This document shows, piece by piece, positions 20,795-30,114 of a stretch of DNA of 64,000 nucleotides (position 1 is the stretch's first letter; every line of letters starts with the position of its first letter). This DNA is from Pseudomonadota bacterium. Lineage in GTDB: Bacteria > Pseudomonadota > Gammaproteobacteria > Acidiferrobacterales > UBA6901. The stretch is from positions 61,505 to 125,504 of the forward strand of contig JAJYEX010000005.1 of NCBI GenBank assembly GCA_021785515.1, written 5' to 3'. The notes under the pieces were generated by a model that was not told where the DNA came from, ran no database searches, and saw nothing but the letters and a program-made list of their open reading frames with translations. Made by a program: the position numbers and the translations under genes.

Positions 20795-22060
20795 CTAGCG
20801 CTTGCGGTCGAACGCGACGGCATAGAAGCCGTCGGTGGCGTGGCGATGCGGGTAGAGCCTCATGGCGTCATCGTCCATCACCATGCTGATTCCGCGGTGC
20901 GCGAGGATTTCGGCGGCCGGTCGGGGCCGGAACTCGGGGTGTTGGGCGCTGAATTCCGCGACGACCTCGTCATTCTCCTCGCGCAGCAGGCTGCAGGTGA
21001 CATAGACGATGCGGCCGCCGGGCTTGACGAGCGTTGACGCGGCGGCCAGCACGCGCTTTTGTGTGGCCACGAGCTCCGTCACGTCCGGCTCCCGCCACTT
21101 GATATCCGGATTGCGCCGCAGCGTGCCGGTGCCGGTGCACGGCGCATCGACCAGCACCCGGTCTATCTTGCCCTGCAGACGCTGGACCCGCGGATCGCGT
21201 TCGTGCGCGATGGCGACCGCGCGTACGTTGTCCAGTCCGGCGCGCCGGACCCGGGGTTTGAGTCGTTCGAGGCGCTGGCGGGACACGTCGAAGGCGTAGA
21301 TCGTGCCGCTGTTCGCCATCATGGCGCCGAGCTGCAGGGTTTTTCCGCCCGCGCCGGCGCAGAAATCGACCACCATCTCGCGGCGCCTGGGTTCAAGCAG
21401 CATGGCTGCCAGCTGGCTGCCTTCATCCTGCACCTCGAACCAGCCCTCGCGAAAGGCCGCTGTGCCGAAAAGCGGTGCGCGATCACTGCTGCGCAAACCA
21501 AACATTGACCACGGTGTCGGACGGACCGTGTGTCCTTCCGCGGCGAGCCGTTCGATCAGGGCCTGGCGGTCTGCCTTGATGGAATTGACCCGCAGGTCCA
21601 GGCTGGCCGGGCGGTTAAGCCCGGCCGCGAGCTCAACCACCCCGGCTTCTCCATACTGGGCCAGCAGCCGGTTCAGCAGCCAGTCAGGAAGGTCGGTGCG
21701 TACGCCAAGCGGCAGATCGTTGCCCGGGCGGCGCAGCCGCGCGGCAAGCTCCGCCAGGTCGGTGCTGCTGGTCCTTACGCCGATTTCGGCAAGTGCGCGC
21801 ACGCTGAATCCGCCCTCGGCTAGCAGCTGTGCCGCAACGAGATCGGCCGCGTCGGGATTCTCCGTGCCGAGCAGGTACGCCAGGGAGCGCCGTCGGCGCA
21901 GGCAGCCGTAGACCGCTTCCGCCACGAATCCGCGATCGTTGCGGCCGAGCATCGGGTGCTCGCGGAAATAGCGTTCCATCAGCTTATCGGCGGCCTGCTG
22001 GTTCGCGATGATCAAACCGAGCAGTTCGGTTGCCGCTTTGTAGAGAAGGGGTCTGGACAT
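20795..22060 (-). CDS. rsmB: RsmB/NOP2-family RNA (cytosine-5) methyltransferase
   Basis: A 421-residue SAM-dependent rRNA or RNA m5C methyltransferase. An N-terminal NusB-like helical region is followed by the Rossmann methyltransferase domain with VVDFCAGAGGKTLQLG (SAM loop). The two family cysteines are DAPCTGTGTLRRNPD (release Cys) and YVTCSLLREEN (nucleophile). This fits the RsmB branch (16S C967), although some NOP2-type paralogues have the same layout. It is third in the row aguA, aguB, rsmB on the minus strand, 50 bp after aguB. Confidence 0.9.
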   Translation of the reverse strand: MSRPLLYKAATELLGLIIANQQAADKLMERYFREHPMLGRNDRGFVAEAVYGCLRRRRSLAYLLGTENPDAADLVAAQLLAEGGFSVRALAEIGVRTSSTDLAELAARLRRPGNDLPLGVRTDLPDWLLNRLLAQYGEAGVVELAAGLNRPASLDLRVNSIKADRQALIERLAAEGHTVRPTPWSMFGLRSSDRAPLFGTAAFREGWFEVQDEGSQLAAMLLEPRRREMVVDFCAGAGGKTLQLGAMMANSGTIYAFDVSRQRLERLKPRVRRAGLDNVRAVAIAHERDPRVQRLQGKIDRVLVDAPCTGTGTLRRNPDIKWREPDVTELVATQKRVLAAASTLVKPGGRIVYVTCSLLREENDEVVAEFSAQHPEFRPRPAAEILAHRGISMVMDDDAMRLYPHRHATDGFYAVAFDRKR

Positions 22061-22110
22061 GCTGCATTTATCGCGTATGGAAACTGGGCGGGCAGGGTGC
22101 GCCCGGAAAC

Positions 22111-22998
22111 CTATTTCGCGTAGCGGCTGAGCAGGCCCTGGTAGGCGTCAATACGGCGGTCGCGGAGAAACGGCCAGATGCGGCGCACGACTTCGGTGCG
22201 TCCCAGATCCACATCCCGGACGATGACCGCGGCGGCGTCGGTACCGGCCTGTGCCAGCACTTCGCCCTGCGGGCCGGTCACAAAACTGCTGCCCCAGAAT
22301 ATGATGCCCTCCGTGCGTCGTTCCGGATCGGGCTCACGGCCCACGCGGTTGCATGCCGCGACCGGCAGGCCATTGGCGATCGCGTGCGCCCGCTGTATGG
22401 TCAGCCAGCTGTCGCGCTGGCGCTCGCGCTCCGGTGCCGGATCGCCCGGGTCCCAGCCGATGGCTGTCGGATAGAGAAGGATCTGTGCTCCCGCCAGAGC
22501 CATCAGGCGGGCGGCTTCCGGATACCACTGGTCCCAGCATACCAACACACCGAGCGTTCCCACGGAAGTTTCGATTGGCATGAATCCCTGGTCGCCCGGT
22601 GTGAAGTAGAATTTTTCGTAATAGCCGGGATCGTCCGGAATGTGCATTTTGCGGTAGCAGCCGGCCACGCTGCCGTTCTTTTCGATAACCACTGCGGTGT
22701 TGTGGTAGAGGCCGGCCGCGCGCCGCTCGAAAACTGATGCCACGATAACCACCCCGAGTTCCCGCGCCAGTGCCCCCAGGTGTTGCGTGCTCGGTCCGGG
22801 AACGGATTCTGCCATGTCGAATCGCGCCGGATTTTCGGACTGGCAAAAGTAGACGCCCGTGTGCAGTTCCGGCAGCAGCACCAGCTCTGCCCCGGCTGCA
22901 ACGGCCTTGCGCACGCCCTGTTCCGATTCAGCAAGATTGCGCGTGTATTCTTCGGTGCAGTCGTGCTGCACCAACCCGATGCGAAGTGACTTCTTCAT
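22111..22998 (-). CDS. aguB: N-carbamoylputrescine amidase
   Basis: Hydrolyses N-carbamoylputrescine to putrescine, CO2 and ammonia. The 295-residue nitrilase-fold protein has the Glu-Lys-Cys triad: Glu44 in LLPELHTG, the Lys in YRKMHIPDDPG and Cys154 in GVLVCWDQWYPEAAR. The segment YEKFYFTPGDQGF is characteristic of AguB rather than other nitrilases. The ATG at 22998 has GGAGAG about ten bases upstream; 19 more open codons upstream are not family-like. It follows aguA by 137 bp, completing the agmatine-to-putrescine route. Confidence 0.94.
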   Translation of the reverse strand: MKKSLRIGLVQHDCTEEYTRNLAESEQGVRKAVAAGAELVLLPELHTGVYFCQSENPARFDMAESVPGPSTQHLGALARELGVVIVASVFERRAAGLYHNTAVVIEKNGSVAGCYRKMHIPDDPGYYEKFYFTPGDQGFMPIETSVGTLGVLVCWDQWYPEAARLMALAGAQILLYPTAIGWDPGDPAPERERQRDSWLTIQRAHAIANGLPVAACNRVGREPDPERRTEGIIFWGSSFVTGPQGEVLAQAGTDAAAVIVRDVDLGRTEVVRRIWPFLRDRRIDAYQGLLSRYAK

Positions 22999-23134
22999 GA
23001 ATTGGCCGCTCTCCGGTCCGGCCGCAGGGCATTTGTCAGCCGGCTCGTCCGGCATCCGTGGTTTCTGCAGATTTTAGCATCACAGCAAAAACCTTGCCCG
23101 CGTCCGCGGGTCCTCCCATGCCGGATGCCGTCGA

Positions 23135-24205
23135 TCAGGGGGAGGCTGCAGTGAGCACGCCCGCAGGCAGCTGCATGGTTACGCAATGGAGGCTGCCATG
23201 TTGCTGTATGAGCGGCAGGCAGGGAATGCTGATGATTTCGCGGTCGGGGAAACAGCCCTGCAGCTGTTGCCGGGCTGTTTCATCTGCGGGGTCATCATAG
23301 GCGGGTACCAATACGGCATCGTTGATGACCAGGAAATTCGCGTAGGTCGCCGGCATGCGTTGGCCGTGCTCATCGTAGCGGGCGCGCGGCCAGGGCAGTG
23401 GTACCAGCCGGTATGGCCCGCCATGGCGGCTCGCCAGTGTCCGCAGTTCCCGCTCCATCGCAGCCAGATCGGCATAGTGTTCATCGGCCGGGTCGTCGCA
23501 GGCAACGTAGGCGATTGTACCGGGATCACAAAAGCGGGCGAGCGTGTCGATGTGGCTGTCCGTATCGTCACCGGCCAGATAGCCATGATTCAGCCAGTGC
23601 ACCTGCCTGATCCCGAGCCAGTCTCCCAGTTCGTGTTCCAGCTGTTCGCGGCTCATATTCGGATTACGCGTGGGCGCAAGCAGGCAGCGGGTGGTCGTCA
23701 GCAGGCTGCCCGAGCCGTCGACGTCGATACTGCCGCCCTCCAGCACGATATCCACCGTCTCGAGCGGCGTGTCGCGAAACCCGCCCTGGCTGGCTACTGC
23801 CCGCGAGATCGCATTGTCCAGTCCGGCAGGGTATTTTCCGCCCCAGCCGTTGAATCCGAAATCAAGCAGCAGCGGCCGGTTTCGACAAACCACGCCCAGC
23901 GGGCCATGGTCGCGGGCCCAGCTGTCGTTGGAGGGGGCGAGTGCATACTGCACGCGCGTGGCGGGTACGCCGGCTGCGCGCAGCTGTTCCTCGACATGTC
24001 TGCGATGGCAGGCATCGAAGCATACGCACAACAGACGTTCGCGGTCGGCTATTGCATGCGCAATCGCGACGAACACAGGCTCCACCTCGGACAGGTGCGG
24101 ACCCCAGTCGCCATGGGAATGCGGCCAGGTAAGCATCACCCCGCTCTGGGGCGCCCATTCGGGCGGAAGATAGGGTCGGCAGGTGTTCGGAATCGATGAG
24201 GTCAT
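23135..24205 (-). CDS. aguA: Agmatine deiminase
   Basis: Converts agmatine to N-carbamoylputrescine. The 356-residue pentein-fold protein shows the guanidino-binding and catalytic motifs WARDHGP, EGGSIDVDG, DDTDSHIDTLARF (His) and the C-terminal nucleophile Cys341 in HGSLHCVTM. The ATG at 24205 starts just before the conserved YLPPEWAPQSGVML. The frame is open 280 codons further upstream, but that stretch is antisense to a clear DUF1015 gene and is not coding. It forms a pathway unit with aguB downstream. Confidence 0.95.
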   Translation of the reverse strand: MTSSIPNTCRPYLPPEWAPQSGVMLTWPHSHGDWGPHLSEVEPVFVAIAHAIADRERLLCVCFDACHRRHVEEQLRAAGVPATRVQYALAPSNDSWARDHGPLGVVCRNRPLLLDFGFNGWGGKYPAGLDNAISRAVASQGGFRDTPLETVDIVLEGGSIDVDGSGSLLTTTRCLLAPTRNPNMSREQLEHELGDWLGIRQVHWLNHGYLAGDDTDSHIDTLARFCDPGTIAYVACDDPADEHYADLAAMERELRTLASRHGGPYRLVPLPWPRARYDEHGQRMPATYANFLVINDAVLVPAYDDPADETARQQLQGCFPDREIISIPCLPLIQQHGSLHCVTMQLPAGVLTAASP

Positions 24206-24367
24206 GGGCGAATTTTCCCGGAAGCGGCGGATGATAGCCGGTTGCCCGCCACGGGCCAACCGTGGCGTTGCAGCTGCGGCCGGATTTGACGTGCCCGGCA
24301 GACTGTATTTGAATGTGCGCCTCACGCGCTGCCTGCATGGGTGGCGGGTTGCCGTGGAGATACCTTG

Positions 24368-25606
24368 ATGCCGCTGATTAAACCCTTTGCCGGGCTGCGA
24401 CCCCGCGCCGAATTTGCCGCGCAGGTGCTGGCGCCGCCCTACGATGTAGTGACCGAGGACGAGGCACGCTCGCGCGCCGCTGGTCGGCCATGGAGCTTTC
24501 TGCACGTCTCCCGCCCGGAAATCGACCTGCCGCGGGGCACTGACCCGTACGCGCCCGAGGTCTATCGCAAAGGGAGGGAGAATTTCGACGGGCAGATTGC
24601 CGCAGGGGTCCTGGCGCGTGATCCTCAACCGTATTACTACCTGTATCGTCTGGTGATGGGGGCGCATACCCAGACCGGCCTGGTCGCGGCCGCTTCCGTT
24701 GCGGCCTACGAGAGCCAGCGCATCCGTCGGCACGAACACACCCGTCCGGACAAGGAGGATGACCGGGTCCGTCAGATCGAGGCGCTCAATGCCCAGACCG
24801 GACCGGTGTTTCTGACCTACCGGCACCGTGCCGGAATAGACCGCGTTGTGGCCGAGCACACAGCCACGTCCCCGGAAGTCGATGTCACGGCTGACGACGG
24901 TGTGCGCCACAGCCTGTGGGTAGTGCGCGATCCGAAGGCGATCAGGATGCTCAGTGACGAGTTCGAGGCGGCTGACTGCCTCTACATCGCCGATGGACAT
25001 CACCGCTCCGCGGCAGCGGCGCGGGTTGCCGCGGCCCGCCGCAACCACGGGGTGCCGGGTACCGACGCGGCATGGGAGTACTTTCTATCCGTTATTTTTC
25101 CCGACGATCAGATGCAGATCCTGCCGTACAACCGGGTCGTGAAGGACCTGAACGGGATGACGCCGGGCAGGTTCGTAGAGCGCGTCGCGGCCGGTTTCGA
25201 GGTGCATCCGGCAGCCGGTGCGGTGACCCCGGCGCGGACCGGAGAGTTCGGCATGTACTGCGGTGGACGGTGGTACCGGCTGGTGGTGCGCGCGCAGCAT
25301 GTGCCACCGTCCGATCCGGTGGCGCGTCTGGATGTCAGTTTGCTGGCTGCAAACCTCCTCGAACCCATCCTTGGAATTCAGGATCCGCGGCGCGACAAAC
25401 GGATCGATTTCGTCGGCGGAATCCGCGGGGTGGATGCGCTGCAGCGGCGCGTGGACAGTGGTGACGCGGCAGTGGCATTCTCGATGTTCCCCACGGCACT
25501 TTGCGACCTGATGGCGGTAGCAGACGCCGGTGAGGTCATGCCACCCAAGTCGACCTGGTTTGAGCCAAAGCTGGGTGACGGACTGGTGTCTCTGCCCCTG
25601 GGTTGA
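24368..25606 (+). CDS. DUF1015 family protein
   Basis: A 412-residue cytoplasmic protein of the widespread DUF1015 family, whose activity is not established. Characteristic stretches are PFAGLRPRAEFAAQVLAPPYDV near the start, RRHEHTRPDKEDDRVRQIEA and the central IADGHHRSAAAARVA, with MFPTALCDLMAVADAG and MPPKSTWFEPKL near the end. The ATG at 24368 has GGAG eight bases upstream. Divergent from aguA; convergent with the DUF3106 gene. Confidence 0.9.
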   Translation: MPLIKPFAGLRPRAEFAAQVLAPPYDVVTEDEARSRAAGRPWSFLHVSRPEIDLPRGTDPYAPEVYRKGRENFDGQIAAGVLARDPQPYYYLYRLVMGAHTQTGLVAAASVAAYESQRIRRHEHTRPDKEDDRVRQIEALNAQTGPVFLTYRHRAGIDRVVAEHTATSPEVDVTADDGVRHSLWVVRDPKAIRMLSDEFEAADCLYIADGHHRSAAAARVAAARRNHGVPGTDAAWEYFLSVIFPDDQMQILPYNRVVKDLNGMTPGRFVERVAAGFEVHPAAGAVTPARTGEFGMYCGGRWYRLVVRAQHVPPSDPVARLDVSLLAANLLEPILGIQDPRRDKRIDFVGGIRGVDALQRRVDSGDAAVAFSMFPTALCDLMAVADAGEVMPPKSTWFEPKLGDGLVSLPLG

Positions 25607-25622
25607 GTGCCGGGCGCGTCGC

Positions 25623-25991
25623 TTAGCGACGGCGTCGTGACCGGTTTCGGTAGCGCAGGTATTTCGCGCGCAGGTGGCGGCGTTCCTGCGGACTCATCAT
25701 CAGAAACCGCTGGCGTGCACGCCGTGCCCGCTCGCGCTCCCCGGGGCTCAGGCGCAGGAAGCGACGAACCCCCCTCAGCAGACGCGCACGCCGTTCTGGC
25801 GAATACGATCGCCACATGTGGCGGCGTCGGATGAGAATCCGTCGTTGCCGGGGTGTGAGGCTCTTCCAGCCATAGCTGCCCGCCGCTCCGCCCCGCCGGT
25901 AGGGTCCGGCCGAGGCCGGTGCCGGTGCGAGCAGGCCGACCAGGCAGGACAGCACCAGCGCAGCGATCGGGATCGTCGACGGGCGTTTCAT
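25623..25991 (-). CDS. DUF3106-type basic periplasmic protein
   Basis: A 122-residue protein with a signal peptide (IPIAALVLSCLVGLLAPAPASA) and a mature region extremely rich in Arg. Repeats of the form LTPRQRRIL, YSPERRARLL, LSPGERERAR and MSPQERRHLR resemble the DUF3106 family. It is the third gene after a sigma factor and a zinc-finger anti-sigma gene; a sigma, small membrane protein and DUF3106 arrangement is common in beta- and gammaproteobacteria. The repeats suggest binding to an anionic partner, but no function is established. Start ATG at 25991. Confidence 0.8.
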   Translation of the reverse strand: MKRPSTIPIAALVLSCLVGLLAPAPASAGPYRRGGAAGSYGWKSLTPRQRRILIRRRHMWRSYSPERRARLLRGVRRFLRLSPGERERARRARQRFLMMSPQERRHLRAKYLRYRNRSRRRR

Positions 25992-25998
25992 GGTGTCG

Positions 25999-26469
25999 TC
26001 ATGACCGGCTGTCGCGACCGCCTTCCGGCGCCCCCTGACGCGACACCCACAGGTAAAAATCGATATGCGAATAGAGATCCGGGACCCTGTCGGCCTGCGC
26101 CATCTCTGCACGCGGTACCGAAGGTCGCAACATTTGCAGTCCGATAATCGTTCCAAGCGACAGAATGATGGTGGCGGCAATCGCAGCGACCATCATGCGC
26201 GTCGTATCGCCGCGACTCTGCCGGGACCGACGGCCGGCGAGCGCCAGCTGCCGGCGCTCCCGCAGCTGCCGCGACAGCTCCTCGTTCCCGGACAGTCCGG
26301 TTTCTGCCAGCTGCTTCCAGCGCGCCAGGCGCTGGCGGCAGAAGGCGCACCCCGCCAGATGGTGCAACAGCAGCGTTTTGTGCCGGAGTGTCTGGTCCAG
26401 CAGACCCGCGCGCAGCAGGTCGAGCTGCGTATCATCGGGGTGGGATTGCGTGTCGCCGTACTCATTCAT
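25999..26469 (-). CDS. Putative anti-sigma factor with zinc-finger motif
   Basis: A 156-residue single-pass membrane protein. The N-terminal cytoplasmic part has a ZAS-like motif LLLHHLAGCAFCRQRL (HxxxCxxC), typical of zinc-binding anti-sigma domains. A transmembrane helix (MMVAAIAATIILSLGTIIG) follows at about residues 92-114, then a short periplasmic tail. The ATG at 26469 overlaps the sigma-factor stop by eight bases, indicating translational coupling. The inferred role is to sequester the upstream sigma factor until an envelope signal arrives. Confidence 0.8.
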   Translation of the reverse strand: MNEYGDTQSHPDDTQLDLLRAGLLDQTLRHKTLLLHHLAGCAFCRQRLARWKQLAETGLSGNEELSRQLRERRQLALAGRRSRQSRGDTTRMMVAAIAATIILSLGTIIGLQMLRPSVPRAEMAQADRVPDLYSHIDFYLWVSRQGAPEGGRDSRS

Positions 26470-27163
26470 GGTCCCATACCTCCGCGAGCAGACGCCGCAG
26501 CGTCTGCAGCGCACGAAAATGATGCTGTTTCACCGTTCCGTCGGAACAGCCCAGAATCTGTGCCGTCTCCCGCACGCTGAGTTCTTGACCGTCACGCAGC
26601 AGGAATACTTGACGCTGACGTTCTGGCAGACGGCGCACGGCAGCCTCGATGGACTGTCGCAGGCGCCGGGCGCCAAGCTCGTTCTCGGGGCCGCTGTCGC
26701 GCACACTGTCATCGGCGCCCAGCCCGAGTTCCAGCAGGTCGACTTCCTCGTCTGATTCCGTCTCGGATTTGCGGCCGAACAACGGGATGAATCGGGCGAC
26801 CCGTTCCTGGGTCTGGCGCCGGCGCCGGACGTCGTTCACGCGGTTGCGAAGAATCGTGAAGAACAGCGCCGGCCATTCGGTGGACGGCTTGTCGCGATAG
26901 TTTTCCACGAGCCTGAGCATGCTGTCCTGCACGACGTCCAGGGCGAGCTCATGGTCCCACAGCGCGATCTGCGCTACCCGGTAGGCGCGGCCCTCAATAC
27001 TGGCCAGAAACGCCTCCAGGCCCCCGTTCTGCGGGGCCGTTATCCCGACCGTATCCGGGACGCAGACCGACTGCGGCGTCTGGTGCCCGCGCGGATCCGT
27101 TTCGGGCAGGCGTTCCTGACCGATGGGTTCGCCGTTCAGTGTGTCCAGGAGCATGCTGGACAT
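26462..27163 (-). CDS. ECF-type sigma-70 family RNA polymerase sigma factor
   Basis: A sigma factor of about 233 residues with region 2 (AYRVAQIALWDHELALDVVQDSM to ALFFTILRNRVNDVRRR) and region 4 (LPERQRQVFLLRDGQELS then GCSDGTVKQHHFRALQ). Between them is an unusually long acidic linker (ESDEEVDLLELGLGADDS). The start is ATG 27163 or 27154; neither has a strong ribosome-binding site. It heads an operon with a zinc-finger anti-sigma gene and a DUF3106 gene, so it probably directs its own operon and envelope functions. Confidence 0.88.
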   Translation of the reverse strand: MSSMLLDTLNGEPIGQERLPETDPRGHQTPQSVCVPDTVGITAPQNGGLEAFLASIEGRAYRVAQIALWDHELALDVVQDSMLRLVENYRDKPSTEWPALFFTILRNRVNDVRRRRQTQERVARFIPLFGRKSETESDEEVDLLELGLGADDSVRDSGPENELGARRLRQSIEAAVRRLPERQRQVFLLRDGQELSVRETAQILGCSDGTVKQHHFRALQTLRRLLAEVWDHE

Positions 27164-27465
27164 GGGAGCGCCCTGTATCTTCAACTTTAGCGGCCGCAAA
27201 GCCAGTTCCCCTGGTGGCCCCGCCAGTCTGTCCCGCCGACGGGGTAGCGGTGATGCCGTCCCCCCCGCCCCGGGGCGGGGGTAGCGTGTCTTCAAGGCGC
27301 TGCCTCTGCCGGCATGCTGTCAGTGCCGGTGCGGCGCCCGGGTAATATTATTCCTTGTTCTCTCTTAACGTGCTGACGGCCATTCCGGATGACGTCATCG
27401 ATCATTCCCCTGCGGGGCGTTAGCCGATGGCGCCGGCGCAGGGGAAGCGTCCCAAACCGCAGCCG

Positions 27466-28314
27466 TCAGCGTTTGCCGTTACCCCCGATAGCCAATGCCA
27501 GCCGGTCCAGGGCACGTGCGGTCAGTAGGCGCCTGGCGATGGCCAGAAATCGGGTGGGTACCGTGACCGGGTACCGGATTTTGGGGCGACGCGCCTCAAG
27601 GGCAGACATGACGGTTCGCGCAACCGCTTCTGCCTCGAGGGTGAATGGCAGGGGTTTCGCGCTTCCCAGGCGGGCTTCCACGCGTTCGTAATATTGACGG
27701 TGAGCACTGCCGCTGCGCTCGATGTGACGCAGGTAGGCGCGGTAGGCGTTTTCCCGGAAACGGCTGCGGATGGGTCCCGGTTCCACCAGTATCACCTGAA
27801 TGCCACTGCCCCGCAGTTCCAGACGAAGGGTATCGCTCAGCGCCTCAAGCGCGAATTTGCTGGCGCTGTACGCCCCGCGGTATGGCAGGCAGGCCACGCC
27901 GAGCAGTGAGCTGATCTGTACGATGCGCCCGCAGCCCTGCGCGCGGAAAGCCGGAATGAGCAGATTGGTCAGTTCCTGGGTACCGAACACGTTGGTTTCG
28001 AACTGTTCGCGCAAGGCCTCGCGCGAGAGATCCTCTACCGCACCGGGCTGTCCGTAGGCGCCGTTATTCACAACGCCGTGGATTTGGCCGCGGGTTTGGT
28101 CGAGCACCGCGGCGACCGCCTCGCGGATCGAGTCGCTAGAGGCTAGATCGAGCCGCAGGCTTTCCAGGCCTGCGCCCTCCAGTGCCGCGACGTCTTCGCT
28201 GCGCCGTACGGTTGCGAATACGCGGTAGCCACGCTGGCGCAGCAGCAGGGCGGTGGCCCGGCCGATGCCCGATGAGCAGCCTGTGATCAGTACCGACCGC
28301 TGGTCGAGATCCAC
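27466..28314 (-). CDS. Short-chain dehydrogenase/reductase, classical type
   Basis: A 282-residue SDR with the cofactor loop TGCSSGIGRA, the NNGAYG motif (NNAG equivalent), catalytic Ser in VQISSLLG and YSASK. The C-terminal part (ARTVMSALEARRPKIRYPV) is the type seen in retinol-dehydrogenase-like or steroid-dehydrogenase-like SDRs, often acting on lipophilic carbonyls. The GTG at 28314 is preferred because GGAGAG sits about six bases before it; another GTG lies at 28362. Substrate unknown. Confidence 0.87.
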   Translation of the reverse strand: MDLDQRSVLITGCSSGIGRATALLLRQRGYRVFATVRRSEDVAALEGAGLESLRLDLASSDSIREAVAAVLDQTRGQIHGVVNNGAYGQPGAVEDLSREALREQFETNVFGTQELTNLLIPAFRAQGCGRIVQISSLLGVACLPYRGAYSASKFALEALSDTLRLELRGSGIQVILVEPGPIRSRFRENAYRAYLRHIERSGSAHRQYYERVEARLGSAKPLPFTLEAEAVARTVMSALEARRPKIRYPVTVPTRFLAIARRLLTARALDRLALAIGGNGKR

Positions 28315-28404
28315 GCCGGACTCTCCGGTCTGGCCGCCTTGATGGTGTCGTGTGATGGACACCGCGTTCCGGCTGTGCGTGCTGGCGGATCCTGACGCAC
28401 GGGG

Positions 28405-28959
28405 CTAGTGGGTCTCGAGCTTGCTCAGTTCAGCTAGCAAGGCCAGGACCAAAGCCTCGCCCTGAGCCGACATGCCCCGGGTCAGCTTCTCAGGTTCGCG
28501 TTCTCCGGAAATCAGCGGATGCATGATCCCGGACAGGCGCGCCATATCTCCGCCCGAGTGCAGCATGGTTTCGGCCATGGTCGCCAGCATCTGCATCGCC
28601 TGCGCGTCGCCGCGACGCACGGCATGGATCATTGCCGCGAGCGCCGGGGCTGCCAGGGCGGGATCCGGTTTCGCGCCGAGGTCGGGGAGGGTGGAAGGGT
28701 CCTGGAGACCGCGCAGGATGGCTGCCACGATCACCTGGTCCTCCTCGTCGAGCGGTCGCAGCACAGCGGCATCGCGGCGACCCTTGAGTACTTCGCGGAT
28801 CGCCCGCACTAGGTCGGTCCAGCCGTTGGCGACCGCAGTATCCAGGATCCCCTCGAGGTCCGGCACCACGCCGGGATTCTGGCAGGCGATCACGACACGG
28901 TGGATCAGTCCTGCGTGGGACTGCAGGATCTGCTGGTCTTTTTCCGGCATTGTGGCCAT
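28405..28959 (-). CDS. Hypothetical protein, 184 residues, helical
   Basis: Family not recognised. The sequence is predicted all-helical and soluble, with an amphipathic N-terminal half (HAGLIHRVVIACQNPG, LVRAIREVLKGRRD) and a Met-rich helix (AQAMQMLATMAETML). The segment PLDEEDQVIVAAILRGLQDP is notable. Low cysteine content and no membrane segment. ATG 28959 is well placed. Codon use matches neighbours, so it is probably a native gene. It sits between an SDR gene and the divergent GnnA/GnnB-like pair. Confidence 0.75.
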   Translation of the reverse strand: MATMPEKDQQILQSHAGLIHRVVIACQNPGVVPDLEGILDTAVANGWTDLVRAIREVLKGRRDAAVLRPLDEEDQVIVAAILRGLQDPSTLPDLGAKPDPALAAPALAAMIHAVRRGDAQAMQMLATMAETMLHSGGDMARLSGIMHPLISGEREPEKLTRGMSAQGEALVLALLAELSKLETH

Positions 28960-29166
28960 GGGACTGTGCCTCGCAACTTTTTTTAACTATAACGTTGCCG
29001 TCGCAGGAAAGGAATCACAGCCGCAACCGGTGTTTGCCCCTGCCCTTTTTTTCGCGGGGATGGTTTAAAATATCGGTTTTTTCATTCCGGTCTTTCCAGC
29101 CGGCAGGTGCCGTCGCGCGGGCGATGCGGGTGTGCGCAGCGCCTGGCGAAGGAGACGGGTTCGAGC

Positions 29167-30114
29167 ATGAGCGAGAGGCTGCGTGTCGCGGTCATCGGTG
29201 TCGGCTATCTGGGCAAGTTTCACGCCCGGATCTATTCGGCCATGCCGGACGTCGATCTTGTGGGTGTGGCCGACGTGGACGCGGGCGTCGGCCGGGCGGT
29301 CGCAGCGCAATACGGATGTGACGCTTATACCCGGCCGGAGGACCTGCTGGGGAAAGTTGACGCTGTGAGCATCGTGGTCCCGACGATCCATCACCTGTCC
29401 GTGGCGCGCCCGTTTCTGCAAAACGGCGTGCACATGCTCATGGAGAAGCCGCTGGCGCCTGATTATGAAGAGGCGCTTGCGCTGGTGGAGCTCGCTGAGC
29501 GCAGCGGTGTTATTTTTCAGGTTGGACATTTGGAACGGTTCAATGCCGGCGTGATGGAGATCGCCGAGCGTGTGCACGAACCGCGCTTTATCGAGGTGCA
29601 CCGGCTGGGTGGCTTTGTCGAACGCGCCACGGATGTTGATGTTGTGACGGACCTGATGATCCATGACATTGATATTGTCATGGCGCTGGTCGGATCCCCC
29701 ATCCGGGACATTGTCGCGACCGGCTTGCCGGTGCTTACCGAGCACGTCGATATAGCGAACGCCCGCATCGAATTCGTCAACGGTGCCGTGGCCAATGTGA
29801 CGGCAAGCCGCGTGTCCAGCAGGAAGCAGCGCCGCATTCGGGTCTTCGGGCGCAACGGGTACTACGCACTCAATTACATAGACCAGCAAATCGAGGTTGC
29901 GCGTGCCGTCGACTGTCCTTCGGGCGGGCGCGGCGAAATCGTTACTGAGCGTATAGAAATCGAGCCGCGTCAGCCGCTCGACGCCGAACTGGCCGAATTC
30001 ATGAAATCGGTGCGCACCGGCGTGCCGCCTCTCGTCGGAGGCCATACCGGTCTTGAAGCGCTGCGCGTGGCGCTCATGGTTAAGGAGAAAATTGCATCAT
30101 GTCAGAAGGCCTGA
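29167..30114 (+). CDS. Gfo/Idh/MocA oxidoreductase, GnnA-like (UDP-GlcNAc 3-dehydrogenase candidate)
   Basis: A 315-residue NAD-dependent sugar dehydrogenase. The Rossmann motif is VIGVGYLGKFHA, followed by MEKPLAPDYEEA with the EKP catalytic Lys and a C-terminal domain containing TDLMIHDIDIVMALV. The stretches HLERFNAGV, PRFIEVHRL and ANARIEFVNGAVANVTASRVS are those I associate with oxidoreductases next to lipid A genes. It overlaps a DegT/DnrJ aminotransferase by 16 bp. In Acidithiobacillus ferrooxidans the same two-gene unit, GnnA and GnnB, makes UDP-GlcNAc3N. The assignment here is inference; other amino-sugar pathways use similar pairs. Confidence 0.85.
   Translation: MSERLRVAVIGVGYLGKFHARIYSAMPDVDLVGVADVDAGVGRAVAAQYGCDAYTRPEDLLGKVDAVSIVVPTIHHLSVARPFLQNGVHMLMEKPLAPDYEEALALVELAERSGVIFQVGHLERFNAGVMEIAERVHEPRFIEVHRLGGFVERATDVDVVTDLMIHDIDIVMALVGSPIRDIVATGLPVLTEHVDIANARIEFVNGAVANVTASRVSSRKQRRIRVFGRNGYYALNYIDQQIEVARAVDCPSGGRGEIVTERIEIEPRQPLDAELAEFMKSVRTGVPPLVGGHTGLEALRVALMVKEKIASCQKA

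Noticed and set aside
23186..24199. 337-codon plus-strand frame
   Set aside because: Fully antisense to aguA, which has its catalytic Cys, His and acidic residues.
24206..25048. 280-codon upstream extension of the agmatine deiminase frame
   Set aside because: It is antisense to the DUF1015 gene, and family homology starts only at the ATG at 24205.
29065..30045. 326-codon minus-strand frame
   Set aside because: Antisense to the GnnA-like oxidoreductase; composition is a mirror of that gene.
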